A program made the translations under genes and the position numbers. A stretch of 64,000 bases of DNA. It comes from Natronosalvus amylolyticus. GTDB lineage: Archaea; Halobacteriota; Halobacteria; Halobacteriales; Natrialbaceae. Below the pieces are notes generated by a model, which did not search any database, was not told where the DNA came from, and saw only the letters and a list, made by a program, of their open reading frames with translations. Location of the stretch: assembly GCF_024298845.1 (NCBI RefSeq), contig NZ_CP101156.1, positions 3,100,001 through 3,164,000 of the forward strand, read 5' to 3'. Of the stretch, positions 41,093-49,883 are shown piece after piece. Position 1 is the stretch's first letter; each line of letters opens with the position of its first letter.

Positions 41093-42058
41093 ATGACAGA
41101 TACGAAAATCCAGACCTATAGTGGCGAGACGCAGCGAGAAAAACAGACGCAGACGAGTGAGGAAGAGCGCTGTCCGGAGTGTGGCGGCCGCCTGGTCTCC
41201 GACAGTGAGCACGCAGAGACGGTTTGCGACCAGTGTGGACTGGTCGTCGAGGAAGATGCAATCGACCGCGGTCCGGAGTGGCGAGCCTTCGATAGCGCGG
41301 AGAAAGACCAGAAATCTCGCGTCGGTGCGCCGACGACGAAGATGATGCACGACCACGGCCTCTCGACGAACATCGGCTGGCAGGACAAAGACGCCTACGG
41401 CCGGGCGCTCTCGAGTCGCCAGCGTCAGAAGATGCAGCGACTTCGAACCTGGAACGAGCGGTTCCGAACGCGTGACAGCAAAGAGCGCAACCTCAAACAG
41501 GCCCTCGGCGAAATCGACCGCATGGCCTCTGCCCTGGGGCTGCCGGAGAACGTCCGTGAGACGGCCAGCGTGATCTACCGACGCGCACTCGACGAGGACC
41601 TGCTCCCAGGTCGCTCGATCGAGGGTGTCGCGACGGCAGCGCTCTATGCCGCCGCTCGTCAGGCTGGCACGCCGCGCAGCCTCGATGAGATTTCGGCCGT
41701 GAGCCGCGTCGACCGGATGGAGCTCACCCGGACCTACCGCTACATCGTCCGCCAGCTCAACCTCGAGATCAAGCCGGCGGACCCAGAGAGCTACGTGCCG
41801 CGGTTCATCAGCGACCTCGACCTCTCCGATGAGACCGAGCGTCGGGCTCGTGACCTCCTGGGCTCGGCCCGCGAGAAAGGCGTCCACAGCGGCAAATCGC
41901 CGGTCGGCCTCGCGGCCGCGTCGGTGTACGCCGCCGCACTGTTGACCAACGAGAAGGTCACCCAGAACGACGTCAGTGAGGTCGCGAACATCTCCGAAGT
42001 GACGATCCGAAACCGCTACAAGGAGTTGCTCGAGGCCAGCGACACGATGACGGCCTGA
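41093..42058 (+). CDS. tfb: Transcription initiation factor IIB
   Basis: A 321-residue TFB. The N-terminal zinc ribbon carries CPECGGRLV and CDQCGLVVEE. A B-reader/linker region (WRAFDSAEKDQKSRVGAP) follows, then two cyclin-fold repeats (about 120-215 and 215-315) and a C-terminal helix-turn-helix (NDVSEVANISEVTIRNRYKELLE). It bridges TBP, BRE DNA and RNA polymerase at every archaeal promoter. Haloarchaea encode several TFBs, and which paralogue this is cannot be read from the window. Confidence 0.96.
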   Translation: MTDTKIQTYSGETQREKQTQTSEEERCPECGGRLVSDSEHAETVCDQCGLVVEEDAIDRGPEWRAFDSAEKDQKSRVGAPTTKMMHDHGLSTNIGWQDKDAYGRALSSRQRQKMQRLRTWNERFRTRDSKERNLKQALGEIDRMASALGLPENVRETASVIYRRALDEDLLPGRSIEGVATAALYAAARQAGTPRSLDEISAVSRVDRMELTRTYRYIVRQLNLEIKPADPESYVPRFISDLDLSDETERRARDLLGSAREKGVHSGKSPVGLAAASVYAAALLTNEKVTQNDVSEVANISEVTIRNRYKELLEASDTMTA

Positions 42059-42131
42059 TCACGGCCAGTTGCGTTGGGGTGACCGCGTGAACGCGGCAAC
42101 GTTTTTGATGGTGGGTGTGTAATGCAGTGGC

Positions 42132-42311
42132 ATGGTCGAGACGACCGTTCAATTGTTGTGTCCTGAATGTACGAAAGAGTGGCAAGTGACACCCGACCAG
42201 TTGCCCGAAACCACGGCGATGTTTCATTGCCCCAACTGTCACGCTTCGAGGCGTATGTCCGAGTTTATGCGAACCGATCGCGATCTGCGAACGCTGAAAC
42301 AGCTCGGGTGA
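42132..42311 (+). CDS. Small zinc-ribbon protein (DUF7836-like)
   Basis: A 59-residue protein, MVETTVQLLCPECTKEWQVT, with CxxC pairs at 10-13 and 33-36 (FHCPNCHASR) forming one zinc ribbon. A helical basic tail follows. It resembles a haloarchaeal small zinc-finger group I associate with DUF7836. No promoter TATA is obvious, and it may be co-transcribed with tfb (74-nt spacer). The function is unknown. Confidence 0.75.
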   Translation: MVETTVQLLCPECTKEWQVTPDQLPETTAMFHCPNCHASRRMSEFMRTDRDLRTLKQLG

Positions 42312-42534
42312 GCGCCGAGATTCAAGCGCACCGCTCTGGCGTCCGTTCAATCGCCCCTTGTTCGACGTAAATCGTGTTATTGGGCCTCCGTACGGATCAC
42401 GTATCTGATGAGTAATCTCGAGTTGGTCCTGGGGCCTGCCCCGATTTTACAAACTGTCGCTGCTGGTGAATCTCGCGCGTGCTTGTAGGTACACCGATTT
42501 TTTCACCCGAGAACCGTGTTAACGAGACTCAAGA

Positions 42535-42546
42535 TAATAATATAAC
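42535..42546 (+). promoter_or_regulatory. TATA box for the UPF0058 gene
   Basis: The AT-rich aataatataacc lies about 27-38 nt before the ATG at 42573. An oligo-T tract (cgattttttc) at about 42494-42502 precedes it and may end upstream transcription. Confidence 0.55.
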
Positions 42547-42572
42547 CCTGCAGTGGATAGCATTTGATGGTT

Positions 42573-42809
42573 ATGAAGAAACAAGAGCTCATTCACCTTC
42601 ACGGCCTTCTTGCCGAGGTATCGAACCAGTGTGCCAAATGGAACGACTGTCCTGTAGCTCTCGACGAATACGAGTCGCTTGGTATTCGGCCGACATCCAT
42701 TCACAAATCGAAAACTGATCACAAAGCTGCTGTTTTTGCACTTGCTGGGGGAATTACGGACTCGATGCGGGAGGGGGAAGCCGAAGCAGTTGCCGCAACT
42801 GCCGACTGA
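42573..42809 (+). CDS. UPF0058 family protein
   Basis: A 78-residue protein beginning MKKQELIHLHGLLAEVSN, the signature of UPF0058, a helical family widespread in haloarchaea without known function. The ATG at 42573 (not 42564) gives the conserved start, and it lies 27 nt after the TATA-like tract. Confidence 0.9.
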   Translation: MKKQELIHLHGLLAEVSNQCAKWNDCPVALDEYESLGIRPTSIHKSKTDHKAAVFALAGGITDSMREGEAEAVAATAD

Positions 42810-42951
42810 AATTTACGACGCACTCCCACGACACGCTCACTGCTGAGTGAAACGGCTCTTCATCTCCATCTACTGTCGTTCTCGACGGGTGCCTGCCGAG
42901 ACGTCCTCGAGCCAGCAGTAGCCGAGTGAAACACGGTGTAGCGGCTGCTTC

Positions 42952-43020
42952 CAACGCTCGAGATGGGCCCTCCAAAATCCCTCTCAATGCTCGAGATGAA
43001 CCCTCCTAACAACGCTCGAG
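42952..43020. repeat. CTCGAG-anchored degenerate tandem repeat
   Basis: Units at 42952-42973 and 42985-43006 match at 19 of 22 positions (caacgctcgagatgggccct type) with a period of 33, and a partial third copy begins at 43010. They lie between the UPF0058 and UPF0212 genes. Confidence 0.65.
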
Positions 43021-43062
43021 TGTGACTCCCGAGTATAGCTTCGCCTCGTCGCCGTAGAGTGG

Positions 43063-43542
43063 TCACTCGAGGAGGTCTTCGAACTCGGGGAGCACGTCAT
43101 CGTCTTCGTCACTCGTCTCCGAATCGTTGTCAGCCGCCTCGTCACTCGAAGCGTCGTCATCGGCCGATTGGTCGTCTTCGGCTTCCGCGTCGTCTTCGTC
43201 GTCGTCGTCTTCGATAATCTCGACGCTGAGCACCTCGAGTGGGATGTTCTGGAGCCGTTGGCCGATCTCTTTGCGGGCAATCCGTGAGGCGTGTTCTTCG
43301 CGTTCGACGTTGAACACGGTCATCTCGAGTTCGAGGGCGACGAGGGCTTCGTCGGCGGCGATAAAGGCAGGTGGCAGCTCTTCCCCGCCCGGGGAGGTTC
43401 GTTCACCCATGTTGATTTCGACGTAGTTCAGGTCAGGGTTGAGCATCTCGCCAGTCTTTGAGATGGCGATGCGGATTGCCTCGTCCTCCGTCTCGACGTC
43501 GTACACCGGCACAGCAGCTTCGACGACAACCCTGCAGTGCAT
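43063..43542 (-). CDS. UPF0212 (DUF555) protein
   Basis: A 159-residue protein. The conserved part MHCRVVVEAAVPVYDVETED and following runs to about residue 105 and includes INMGERTSPGGEELPPAFIAADEALV. The C-terminal 50 residues are almost only Asp, Glu, Ser and Ala, a disordered acidic tail. The function is unknown. It is divergent from the glycosylase gene, with about 95 nt between starts. Confidence 0.9.
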   Translation of the reverse strand: MHCRVVVEAAVPVYDVETEDEAIRIAISKTGEMLNPDLNYVEINMGERTSPGGEELPPAFIAADEALVALELEMTVFNVEREEHASRIARKEIGQRLQNIPLEVLSVEIIEDDDDEDDAEAEDDQSADDDASSDEAADNDSETSDEDDDVLPEFEDLLE

Positions 43543-43636
43543 GGGTAGGTATTGTGTCGCATATGCTATGAAGGTTCGCCTGCGTGTGGAGCGCGCCTTC
43601 GAAAGGCCCTTACTCGCGCTCGCTAACCTCCGGTCG

Positions 43637-44542
43637 ATGGAAACGGGTGTCATCTCGAGCGACGAATTCGTCGGCGGCTTCGACCTGTATCGAACCCTCG
43701 AGAGCGGACAGAGCTACCTCTGGACGCGAAGCGATGGGGCGATGTACACGGATCAACCGGCACCGAACGCCTGGTACGAAACGGTCGTCGACGGTGTCCC
43801 GATTCGGGTTCGCCAGCCCGACGGCACGAACGGCGGCCTCGAGTGGCGAGCCGGTGAGGACGCCGTCCCGACGATTCGCCGCCTGCTCAGACTGGACGAC
43901 GACCTCGAGGCGATTGCTGCCGATGCACCCGACGACGCTTTGATTCAGGAGGCCTACACAGCCCACGACGGGATGCGATTAGTCGAAGACCCCGCGTTCG
44001 GGACTCTCATCTCGTTTATCTGTTCGGCCCAGATGCGCGTCGGGCGGATTCACACGATGGTGTCGACGCTCGCAGGTGAATACGGCGAACCGTACACGCT
44101 CGAGGGCGACACGATCTACGCGTTTCCGACGCCGAAGGCGCTGGCGGCGGCGACCGAAGCCGACCTGCGGCATCTCAGCCTCGGCTATCGTGCGCCCTAC
44201 GTCGAACGAACCGCAGCGATGGTCGCCGAGGGTGAGGCGCACCCCGAGGACGCTCGAGCCCTCGAGTACGAAGCCGCCCGCGAGCACCTGACGCAGTTCG
44301 TCGGCGTCGGCGACAAAGTAGCCGACTGCGTGTTGTTGTTCGCGCTGGGATTCGACGAAGCCGTTCCGCTCGACACCTGGATCAAATCCGCGATTGCGGA
44401 GTACTATCCCGACTGCGACCGTGGGAACTACGCCGACACTTCGAGGGCAATTCGCGAGCGCCTCGGTGGTTGCTACGCCGGCTACGCCCAGACCTATCTG
44501 TTCCACCATCTTCGGACGGGTGCGGTCGACTCGAGTGCCTGA
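43637..44542 (+). CDS. 8-oxoguanine DNA glycosylase (OGG1-like)
   Basis: A 301-residue helix-hairpin-helix DNA glycosylase/lyase. The hairpin and catalytic lysine are in VGVGDKVADCVLLFALGF (Lys227) and the catalytic aspartate is Asp246 in VPLDTWIK. The 19-residue spacing equals that of human OGG1 (Lys249 to Asp268). The N-terminal FDLYRTLESGQSYLWTRSDG fits the OGG N-terminal domain. It removes oxidised guanine in base-excision repair. The frame extends upstream, but ATG 43637 begins the domain. Confidence 0.92.
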   Translation: METGVISSDEFVGGFDLYRTLESGQSYLWTRSDGAMYTDQPAPNAWYETVVDGVPIRVRQPDGTNGGLEWRAGEDAVPTIRRLLRLDDDLEAIAADAPDDALIQEAYTAHDGMRLVEDPAFGTLISFICSAQMRVGRIHTMVSTLAGEYGEPYTLEGDTIYAFPTPKALAAATEADLRHLSLGYRAPYVERTAAMVAEGEAHPEDARALEYEAAREHLTQFVGVGDKVADCVLLFALGFDEAVPLDTWIKSAIAEYYPDCDRGNYADTSRAIRERLGGCYAGYAQTYLFHHLRTGAVDSSA

Positions 44543-44545
44543 CAA

Positions 44546-44555
44546 ACTTTTTTGC
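44546..44555 (+). promoter_or_regulatory. TATA-like element for acylphosphatase
   Basis: The sequence aacttttttg lies 24-33 nt before the ATG at 44579. The same T6 tract can act as terminator of the glycosylase gene just upstream. Confidence 0.4.
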
Positions 44556-44578
44556 CCGCTGCGACAGTCCGTTCTCCC

Positions 44579-44866
44579 ATGACCGAAACCGACGAACGAA
44601 TCCGCGCACACGTGTTCGTCTCCGGAAACGTCCAGGGCGTGTTTTTCCGGGCGACGACTCGAGACACCGCGACGGACCACGGTGTCGACGGCTGGGTACG
44701 GAACCTCGAGGACGGCCGCGTCGAGGCCGTGTTCGAGGGCGACACTGACAGCGTCGAGGCGATGGTCGAGTGGTGCCACGAGGGGTCGCCCGCGGCGACC
44801 GTCGAAGACGTCGAGGTAACCATGGAGGAACCGACTGACTGCGCTGGATTCGAGGTTCGGTACTGA
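44579..44866 (+). CDS. acyP: Acylphosphatase
   Basis: A 95-residue acylphosphatase. The phosphate loop VQGVFFRATTRD carries the catalytic arginine and GWVRNLEDGRVEAVFEG the catalytic asparagine. It hydrolyses carboxyl-phosphate bonds such as acetyl phosphate in the cytosol. Its length equals the family norm. It is a stand-alone gene. Confidence 0.95.
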   Translation: MTETDERIRAHVFVSGNVQGVFFRATTRDTATDHGVDGWVRNLEDGRVEAVFEGDTDSVEAMVEWCHEGSPAATVEDVEVTMEEPTDCAGFEVRY

Positions 44867-44885
44867 GCCAGTGTCTCAGAACCCT

Positions 44886-44936
44886 GATATGGCTTCTATA
44901 GCAAGTTTGTATTATTTCAATAGCTATCATATTTCT
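44886..44936. promoter_or_regulatory. AT-rich control island upstream of nnr
   Basis: A 50-nt AT-rich stretch (tatagcaagtttgtattatt and following) with an ATAGC / GCTAT pair, in a GC-rich neighbourhood. Transcription of nnr probably starts here, giving a leader of roughly 100 nt because no TATA box lies nearer the start codon. Confidence 0.4.
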
Positions 44937-45041
44937 ACCGTGAGCGAATGCTGTCGCTATTCTCACTCGAGTGCGGCGTGCCTCGAGATTCGCCGGTGTG
45001 CCTCCGGAATCTTCAACGGGCCGGCAGCCGAAGCGAGGGGT

Positions 45042-46529
45042 ATGATCACCGGCAGACGGATGGCCGCCGTCGACCAGAACGCCGCGGCCCTCGGCGTCAC
45101 CCAGAAGCAGCTCATGGAATCGAGCGGGCACGCCGTCGCCCGTGCGGTCGAACGCCTGCTCGAGGACGAGAGAGCCAGCCACCGCGAGGGCGATAGAATC
45201 GACTCCGACGCCCGGGATTCCAGCGACCCACCGCGCGTCTGTCTCGTCGCCGGCCGCGGCAACAACGGCGGTGACGCCTTCGTCGCCGCCCGCTTTCTCG
45301 AGGGGTACGACGTCACGACGGTCCTGGTCGGCCGAGCGGACGCCATCGGGACACGGATTGCCCGCGAGAACTGGGCTGCCCTCGAAGCCGCCGATCACGA
45401 CCTGCGAGAGATTCGGGACTCTCGAGACGCGTCGTTGCCGGCATGTGACCTCGTCGTGGATGCCATGCTCGGCACGGGTATCACCGGTGACCTCCGCGAA
45501 CCCGCGGCGTCGATGGCCGCCGAAATCAACGCGGCGGACGCCCCGGTTCTGAGTGTCGACGTTCCGTCGGGATTCGACGCTGACGACGGCGACCACGCCA
45601 CGAACGGCGTCGAGGCCGATCACGTCGTCACCTTTCACGACGCCAAACCGGGCCTCGAGGCGCTGTCGGCGTCGCTCGAGGTCGCCGATATCGGCATTCC
45701 GGCGGCCGCAGCACGCTTCGTCGGTCCCGGTGACTGCCGACTGGCTCGTCCCGAGGCTCGAACCGGCCGTGGGTTCGTAATCGGCGGCGGTCCCTACACC
45801 GGCGCGCCCGCGCTGGCAGCCCTCGCAGCCCTTCGGACGGGGATGGAACTCTCCTTCGTGGCGGCCCCGAGTACGGTCGCCGGCGAGATCGCGAGCTACA
45901 GCCAGGACCTGATCGTCCAGCCCTACGACGGCGACGTGCTCACCCCGGAGGCGGTGCCGAACCTCGTCGAGACGGCCGAACGCTACGACGACGTCGTCAT
46001 CCTCGGTCCCGGACTGGGCACGGCCGACACGACGATCGAGGCTGTGCGTGCGTTCCTCGAGTCCTACACCGGCCCGGCGGTCGTCGACGCCGACGCGCTG
46101 GGGATCGTCCCGAATGTCGACACCGACGCCACGCTCGTCTGCACGCCCAATACGCGCGAACTCGAGGGGATGGGCGGGCCTGCGACCGACGATCCGGCGG
46201 CGGTCGCCGACGAGATCGAAGCCTTCGCTCGCGACCTCGGGCACGTCGTTCTGGTCAAGGGAGCCACGGACGTGATCACCGACGGCGAGACGACCAGGCT
46301 GAACCGTACCGGCACCCCCGGTATGGCCGTCGGCGGAACGGGGGACTTGCTCGCCGGGATTACGGCCGGCCTGCTCGAGCACAACGTCCCGCTCGAGGCG
46401 GCCGCCGTCGGTGCCTACGTCAACGGACGGGCCGGCGAGTCGGTCGCGGCCGACACCCACGCGGGATTACTAGCGACGGACCTGCTCGAGGCGATTCCGC
46501 CAGCGCTATGGGGGGATGACGATGAGTGA
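45042..46529 (+). CDS. nnr: Bifunctional NAD(P)HX epimerase / ADP-dependent dehydratase
   Basis: A 495-residue two-domain repair enzyme. The N-terminal epimerase (YjeF_N) has GRGNNGGDAFVAARFL and VVDAMLGTGITGDLREP. The C-terminal dehydratase (YjeF_C) has VILGPGLGTADTT, VLVKGATDVI and GTPGMAVGGTGDLLAGITAG. Together they restore hydrated NAD(P)H. MITGRRMAAVDQNAAALGV is the usual start, and the frame above it (to 44871) lacks family residues. It overlaps moaC by 14 nt, a common pairing in haloarchaea as I recall. Confidence 0.93.
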   Translation: MITGRRMAAVDQNAAALGVTQKQLMESSGHAVARAVERLLEDERASHREGDRIDSDARDSSDPPRVCLVAGRGNNGGDAFVAARFLEGYDVTTVLVGRADAIGTRIARENWAALEAADHDLREIRDSRDASLPACDLVVDAMLGTGITGDLREPAASMAAEINAADAPVLSVDVPSGFDADDGDHATNGVEADHVVTFHDAKPGLEALSASLEVADIGIPAAAARFVGPGDCRLARPEARTGRGFVIGGGPYTGAPALAALAALRTGMELSFVAAPSTVAGEIASYSQDLIVQPYDGDVLTPEAVPNLVETAERYDDVVILGPGLGTADTTIEAVRAFLESYTGPAVVDADALGIVPNVDTDATLVCTPNTRELEGMGGPATDDPAAVADEIEAFARDLGHVVLVKGATDVITDGETTRLNRTGTPGMAVGGTGDLLAGITAGLLEHNVPLEAAAVGAYVNGRAGESVAADTHAGLLATDLLEAIPPALWGDDDE

Positions 46530-47085
46530 GGACCGGCCGATGACGTCGAATGGGAACGACAGTGAGGATGAAGAGGGACCGGGTAAGGCGTCGCTCACGC
46601 ACACGACCGACGACGGCGATGTACAGATGGTCGACGTCGGCTCGAAACCGGATACGCGACGACGGGCGGTCGCAGCCGGGGACATTCACCTTCGGCAGTC
46701 GACGGCAGCGGCGATTCGCGAGGACACTGTCGACAAGGGCGACGTACTGGCGACCGCTCGAGTCGGCGCGATTCAGGCCGTCAAACACACCTGGGAGACG
46801 ATTCCGATGTGTCACCAGATTCCGATCACGAACGTCGATACGTCGTTCGAGTTCCTCGACACTGCGGACGACGACGGGGCTGACTATGCGACGCTCTCAC
46901 TCGAGGTCGCCGTCGAGACGACGGGCAAAACCGGCTGTGAGATGGAGGCTCTCGAGGGAGTGACGACGGGACTCAACGTCGTCTGGGACATGGTGAAAGC
47001 CGTCGAAAAGGACGAAGACGGGCAGTACCCGGCGACCCGAATCGAGAACGTTCGCGTGCTCGAGAAACGGAAACGCGAGCGGTAG
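46516..47085 (+). CDS. moaC: Cyclic pyranopterin monophosphate synthase MoaC
   Basis: A 189-residue MoaC. DVGSKPDTRRRAVAAGDIHL, TWETIPMCHQIPITNVD and TTGKTGCEMEALEGVTTGL are diagnostic, and ETTGKTGCEMEAL contains the active-site lysine region. It forms cyclic pyranopterin monophosphate for molybdenum cofactor. The first 20 residues are acidic and poorly conserved. It overlaps nnr by 14 nt, so it is translationally coupled. UbaA and a molybdate transporter gene in the same window serve the same cofactor. Confidence 0.94.
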   Translation: MTMSEDRPMTSNGNDSEDEEGPGKASLTHTTDDGDVQMVDVGSKPDTRRRAVAAGDIHLRQSTAAAIREDTVDKGDVLATARVGAIQAVKHTWETIPMCHQIPITNVDTSFEFLDTADDDGADYATLSLEVAVETTGKTGCEMEALEGVTTGLNVVWDMVKAVEKDEDGQYPATRIENVRVLEKRKRER

Positions 47086-47100
47086 CTACCACCCGAGGAT

Positions 47101-48189
47101 TCACAGCGTGAGTCCCCCATCGACGATAGCCGTCGCGACCATCGCCATGTACTCGATGTGTGGCTCCCAGTCGGCGTCGCTCCCGATCTCGACGGAGTGC
47201 CGGTGGAGGTCGACCCAGACGGTCGCCAGCATGAACGCCGCGTGTGCCCGATAGAACCGCTCGTGTTCGAACGCGTAGCCGGTTCGTTGTTCGTAGCGAG
47301 CCACGAGTTCCTGACGGGTCGGACTGCCCGGTTTCGCGGTATACGGGGCCAGACCCCGTTGGTTCGTTTCTCGCAGGTGCTCGAGAGCCTCGCTCCCCTG
47401 GTATTTCGACTCGAGGGAATCGAGGTCCGGCGTCGGATCACCCTCGTCGCGCCATCGGAGCAAGAGATAGCCGAGTTCGGTCAGCGGGTCTCCGAGTATC
47501 GCCGTCTCCCAGTCGATGACGCCTGTCACCGTTGGTTGGTCCTCGGCGAACAGCAGATTTCCGGGTCGGTAATCGCCGTGAACCAGCGTCGTCCGCGTCG
47601 TCGCTGGTGGGTTGTCCTCGAGGCAGGTTGCAATCGACCGGAGGCGTGGAAATTCCCGTCCCGTCACCGTCGCCGCCGTCTCGAGGCGGTCTTTCGCGAT
47701 GGCGACCTGCTCGAGGGGCGTCTGTCGTTCACAGACGTCGTCGAACGAGTCGGGCTCGAGCGTGTGTATTTTCGCCAGCGTATCGACGATCCTCTGCGCG
47801 AGCGCTCGTCGATCAGTCGGATTTTGAAACCCTTCGGGGAGGTCGCTCCCGAGCGGAATCGGGGTTCCCTCGAGATACTCCATCAGGAACCATTCGCCGT
47901 CGAGAACGGCCGTGTCGGTGCAGTAGTGAACGGGCTCGGGGGTTGGAACTGACGTTTCCACCAGTCTCGAGAGGAGTCGATACTCCGAGCGGAGGTCGTT
48001 GAACAGGTCGCTCTCTCGGAGTTTGTTCGGGCGTCGCAGGACGAAGGCGTTCGACTCGGCTGGGGTCGACACGCTACAGAGCAAGTTGAGCCCGTCGGCC
48101 ATCACCTCGATTCCGGTCACGGCAATCCCCTGGCGCTCGAGGTAGCCCTCGAGTCGGGCGGTTTCGAGCGGTGGCGCAGTTCCCGTCAT
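47101..48189 (-). CDS. Aminoglycoside phosphotransferase-fold kinase
   Basis: A 362-residue APH-type phosphotransferase. VHGDYRPGNLLF carries the catalytic aspartate and VIDWETAILGDPLTELGYLLL the metal-binding aspartate. The N-terminal NLLCSVSTPAESNAFVLRRPNKL matches the acyl-CoA dehydrogenase-associated subfamily seen in many bacteria and archaea. The substrate is unknown. ATG 48189 is preferred over 48201, and a TATA-like acttttttg precedes it on the minus strand. Confidence 0.87.
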   Translation of the reverse strand: MTGTAPPLETARLEGYLERQGIAVTGIEVMADGLNLLCSVSTPAESNAFVLRRPNKLRESDLFNDLRSEYRLLSRLVETSVPTPEPVHYCTDTAVLDGEWFLMEYLEGTPIPLGSDLPEGFQNPTDRRALAQRIVDTLAKIHTLEPDSFDDVCERQTPLEQVAIAKDRLETAATVTGREFPRLRSIATCLEDNPPATTRTTLVHGDYRPGNLLFAEDQPTVTGVIDWETAILGDPLTELGYLLLRWRDEGDPTPDLDSLESKYQGSEALEHLRETNQRGLAPYTAKPGSPTRQELVARYEQRTGYAFEHERFYRAHAAFMLATVWVDLHRHSVEIGSDADWEPHIEYMAMVATAIVDGGLTL

Positions 48190-48454
48190 ACTCGGACCCA
48201 CTCGCTCACGTACAAAAAGTGGTGATGGGGTGTGCTACTGCTTACACGGTCGGGGCCGCAGACGTTCCACCCGAGCCCCATCGCTCGAGACCATCTGCAC
48301 GCTCGTTATGGACCACTTACCGCTCGTTCGAGGGGATACAGGGACAGCCAACGTGGATACTCGAGTACGCGTCGATGGGTGGAACCGCTCGCCTACGAGG
48401 TGACAAGTCTGGGCATAACAATCTCCCTCTCACGTGGTACTCGTTTTCGGCGCA

Positions 48455-49774
48455 ATGAAGCGACGTATCTATCTTGCTACGGCAGGCGCACTGGCCCTCG
48501 GCGGCTGTATGGGTTTCGGCGAGACCGACGGTCCAGGCGACGACGCAGCAAACGAGTCCACAGGTAACGGCAACGATGACAACGGCACCGGGAACGGCAC
48601 CGGAAACGGGACCGGTGACGGCAACGGTGACGAAAACGGTGATGAAAACGGCGACGAGAACGGCGACGAAAACGGCAACGACGACCCCCTCGAGGCTGAA
48701 ACGTTCGACGATTTCGAAAGCCTCGACGACTGGCGAACGATTTCCGGATCCGTCCGTGCATACGACGGCTACAGCGTGGTCGGCTCCCAATCGGTCCTGC
48801 TCGAGGCCGACGAGTCCGTCGAACAGGTCCGGATGGTTCGCGAACTCGAGGAGCCGCTGGATTGTAGCGAGGTCGTTCCCGGTCTCGCGGTGGCATCGCA
48901 CGGAATAGCGAACGTCGGCATTCAGCTGTACGATGAGTCCCGAAGCAAGGTGGTCTATCGACAGCGAACCCACGGGATGTCGATTCGTCACGTCCCCTTC
49001 GGCGTCGAGTACATCGAAGGCACACCCGACCTGACCGAAGTCACGGAGATTCACATCTCCATCTGGGCGGGTGAGGGAACGGCCCAGGGCTGGGTCGACG
49101 ACTTACACTTCGTCCCTAAATCCGCTGGCAAAGTCCTGCTCACCTTCGACGGAGCGTACGAATCACACTACGAGGAAGCGATGCCCCTGCTCGAGGAGTA
49201 CGGCTATCCGGCCACGGCGTTCGTCCCGACGGGTCGTCTCCGAGAGGAGGCTAGCCACGACGGCAGTCGACTCACCTACGACCAGGTCGCCGACCTCCAC
49301 GACGCCGGCTGGACGATCAGCAGTAACGGTGCTCACGGGGGCAACCTGACCACGCTCGAGGGTGACCGAACACCCTCGAGTGAGATCACCGAAGCCGTCG
49401 GCTGGCTCGAAGAACACGGCTACGGGGACGGGGCAGCCTTCATGGCCTATCCCGGCGGCTACTACGACGACGACGTCCTCGAGATTGCGGGTGACGCACA
49501 CACGCTGGCCTTCGCCGGGGGCTATCCGGGCCACGGCTACGTGAAAAACCCGATGCTGTGTTCACGTCGCTTACAGCCCGACGCAGATCAGGCACGTCAC
49601 GCCCTCGACGTCGCGGCCGAACTGGGCGGCGTTACGACCCTGGCCTTCTTCAACGTCGACTCGGATTCGGACGTCGACCTCGAGGACACGCTCTCGTATC
49701 TCGCTGAACTGGAGTCGGCTGGCGACCTCGAGGTCGTTACGCCCCAGGCGATTGCAGACGAACAGCTGCTCTGA
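48455..49774 (+). CDS. Lipoprotein with polysaccharide-deacetylase (NodB) domain
   Basis: A 439-residue secreted lipoprotein. The short signal MKRRIYLATAGALALGGC gives the lipid cysteine at Cys18. A Gly-Asn-Asp-Glu-rich linker (about 25-75) leads to a beta-sandwich region and then a NodB-like catalytic domain with LTFDGAYESHYEEAMPLLEE, YPATAFVPTGRL and AFMAYPGGYYDDDVLEIAG. It probably modifies an envelope or external glycan. It stands alone. Confidence 0.88.
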   Translation: MKRRIYLATAGALALGGCMGFGETDGPGDDAANESTGNGNDDNGTGNGTGNGTGDGNGDENGDENGDENGDENGNDDPLEAETFDDFESLDDWRTISGSVRAYDGYSVVGSQSVLLEADESVEQVRMVRELEEPLDCSEVVPGLAVASHGIANVGIQLYDESRSKVVYRQRTHGMSIRHVPFGVEYIEGTPDLTEVTEIHISIWAGEGTAQGWVDDLHFVPKSAGKVLLTFDGAYESHYEEAMPLLEEYGYPATAFVPTGRLREEASHDGSRLTYDQVADLHDAGWTISSNGAHGGNLTTLEGDRTPSSEITEAVGWLEEHGYGDGAAFMAYPGGYYDDDVLEIAGDAHTLAFAGGYPGHGYVKNPMLCSRRLQPDADQARHALDVAAELGGVTTLAFFNVDSDSDVDLEDTLSYLAELESAGDLEVVTPQAIADEQLL

Positions 49775-49883
49775 TCGGCGTTGGGAGCGAAACGGGTGCG
49801 GGGAGGGGTTCGATTTTCGGATGCGGTATGGTGACGGGTGGGGGAGTCGCCCGATACGGAGGGGTTGTATCCATCCGTGAGTC

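Noticed and set aside
42431-42450. GC hairpin GGGG-CCTG-CCCC followed by gatttta as a terminator
   Set aside because: The stem is only 4 bp and the T tract too short to be persuasive.
44382-46460. A 692-codon minus-strand open frame opposite the glycosylase end, acylphosphatase and nnr
   Set aside because: It crosses three well-supported plus-strand genes, and its Arg/Val/Gly-rich translation looks like an antisense artefact.
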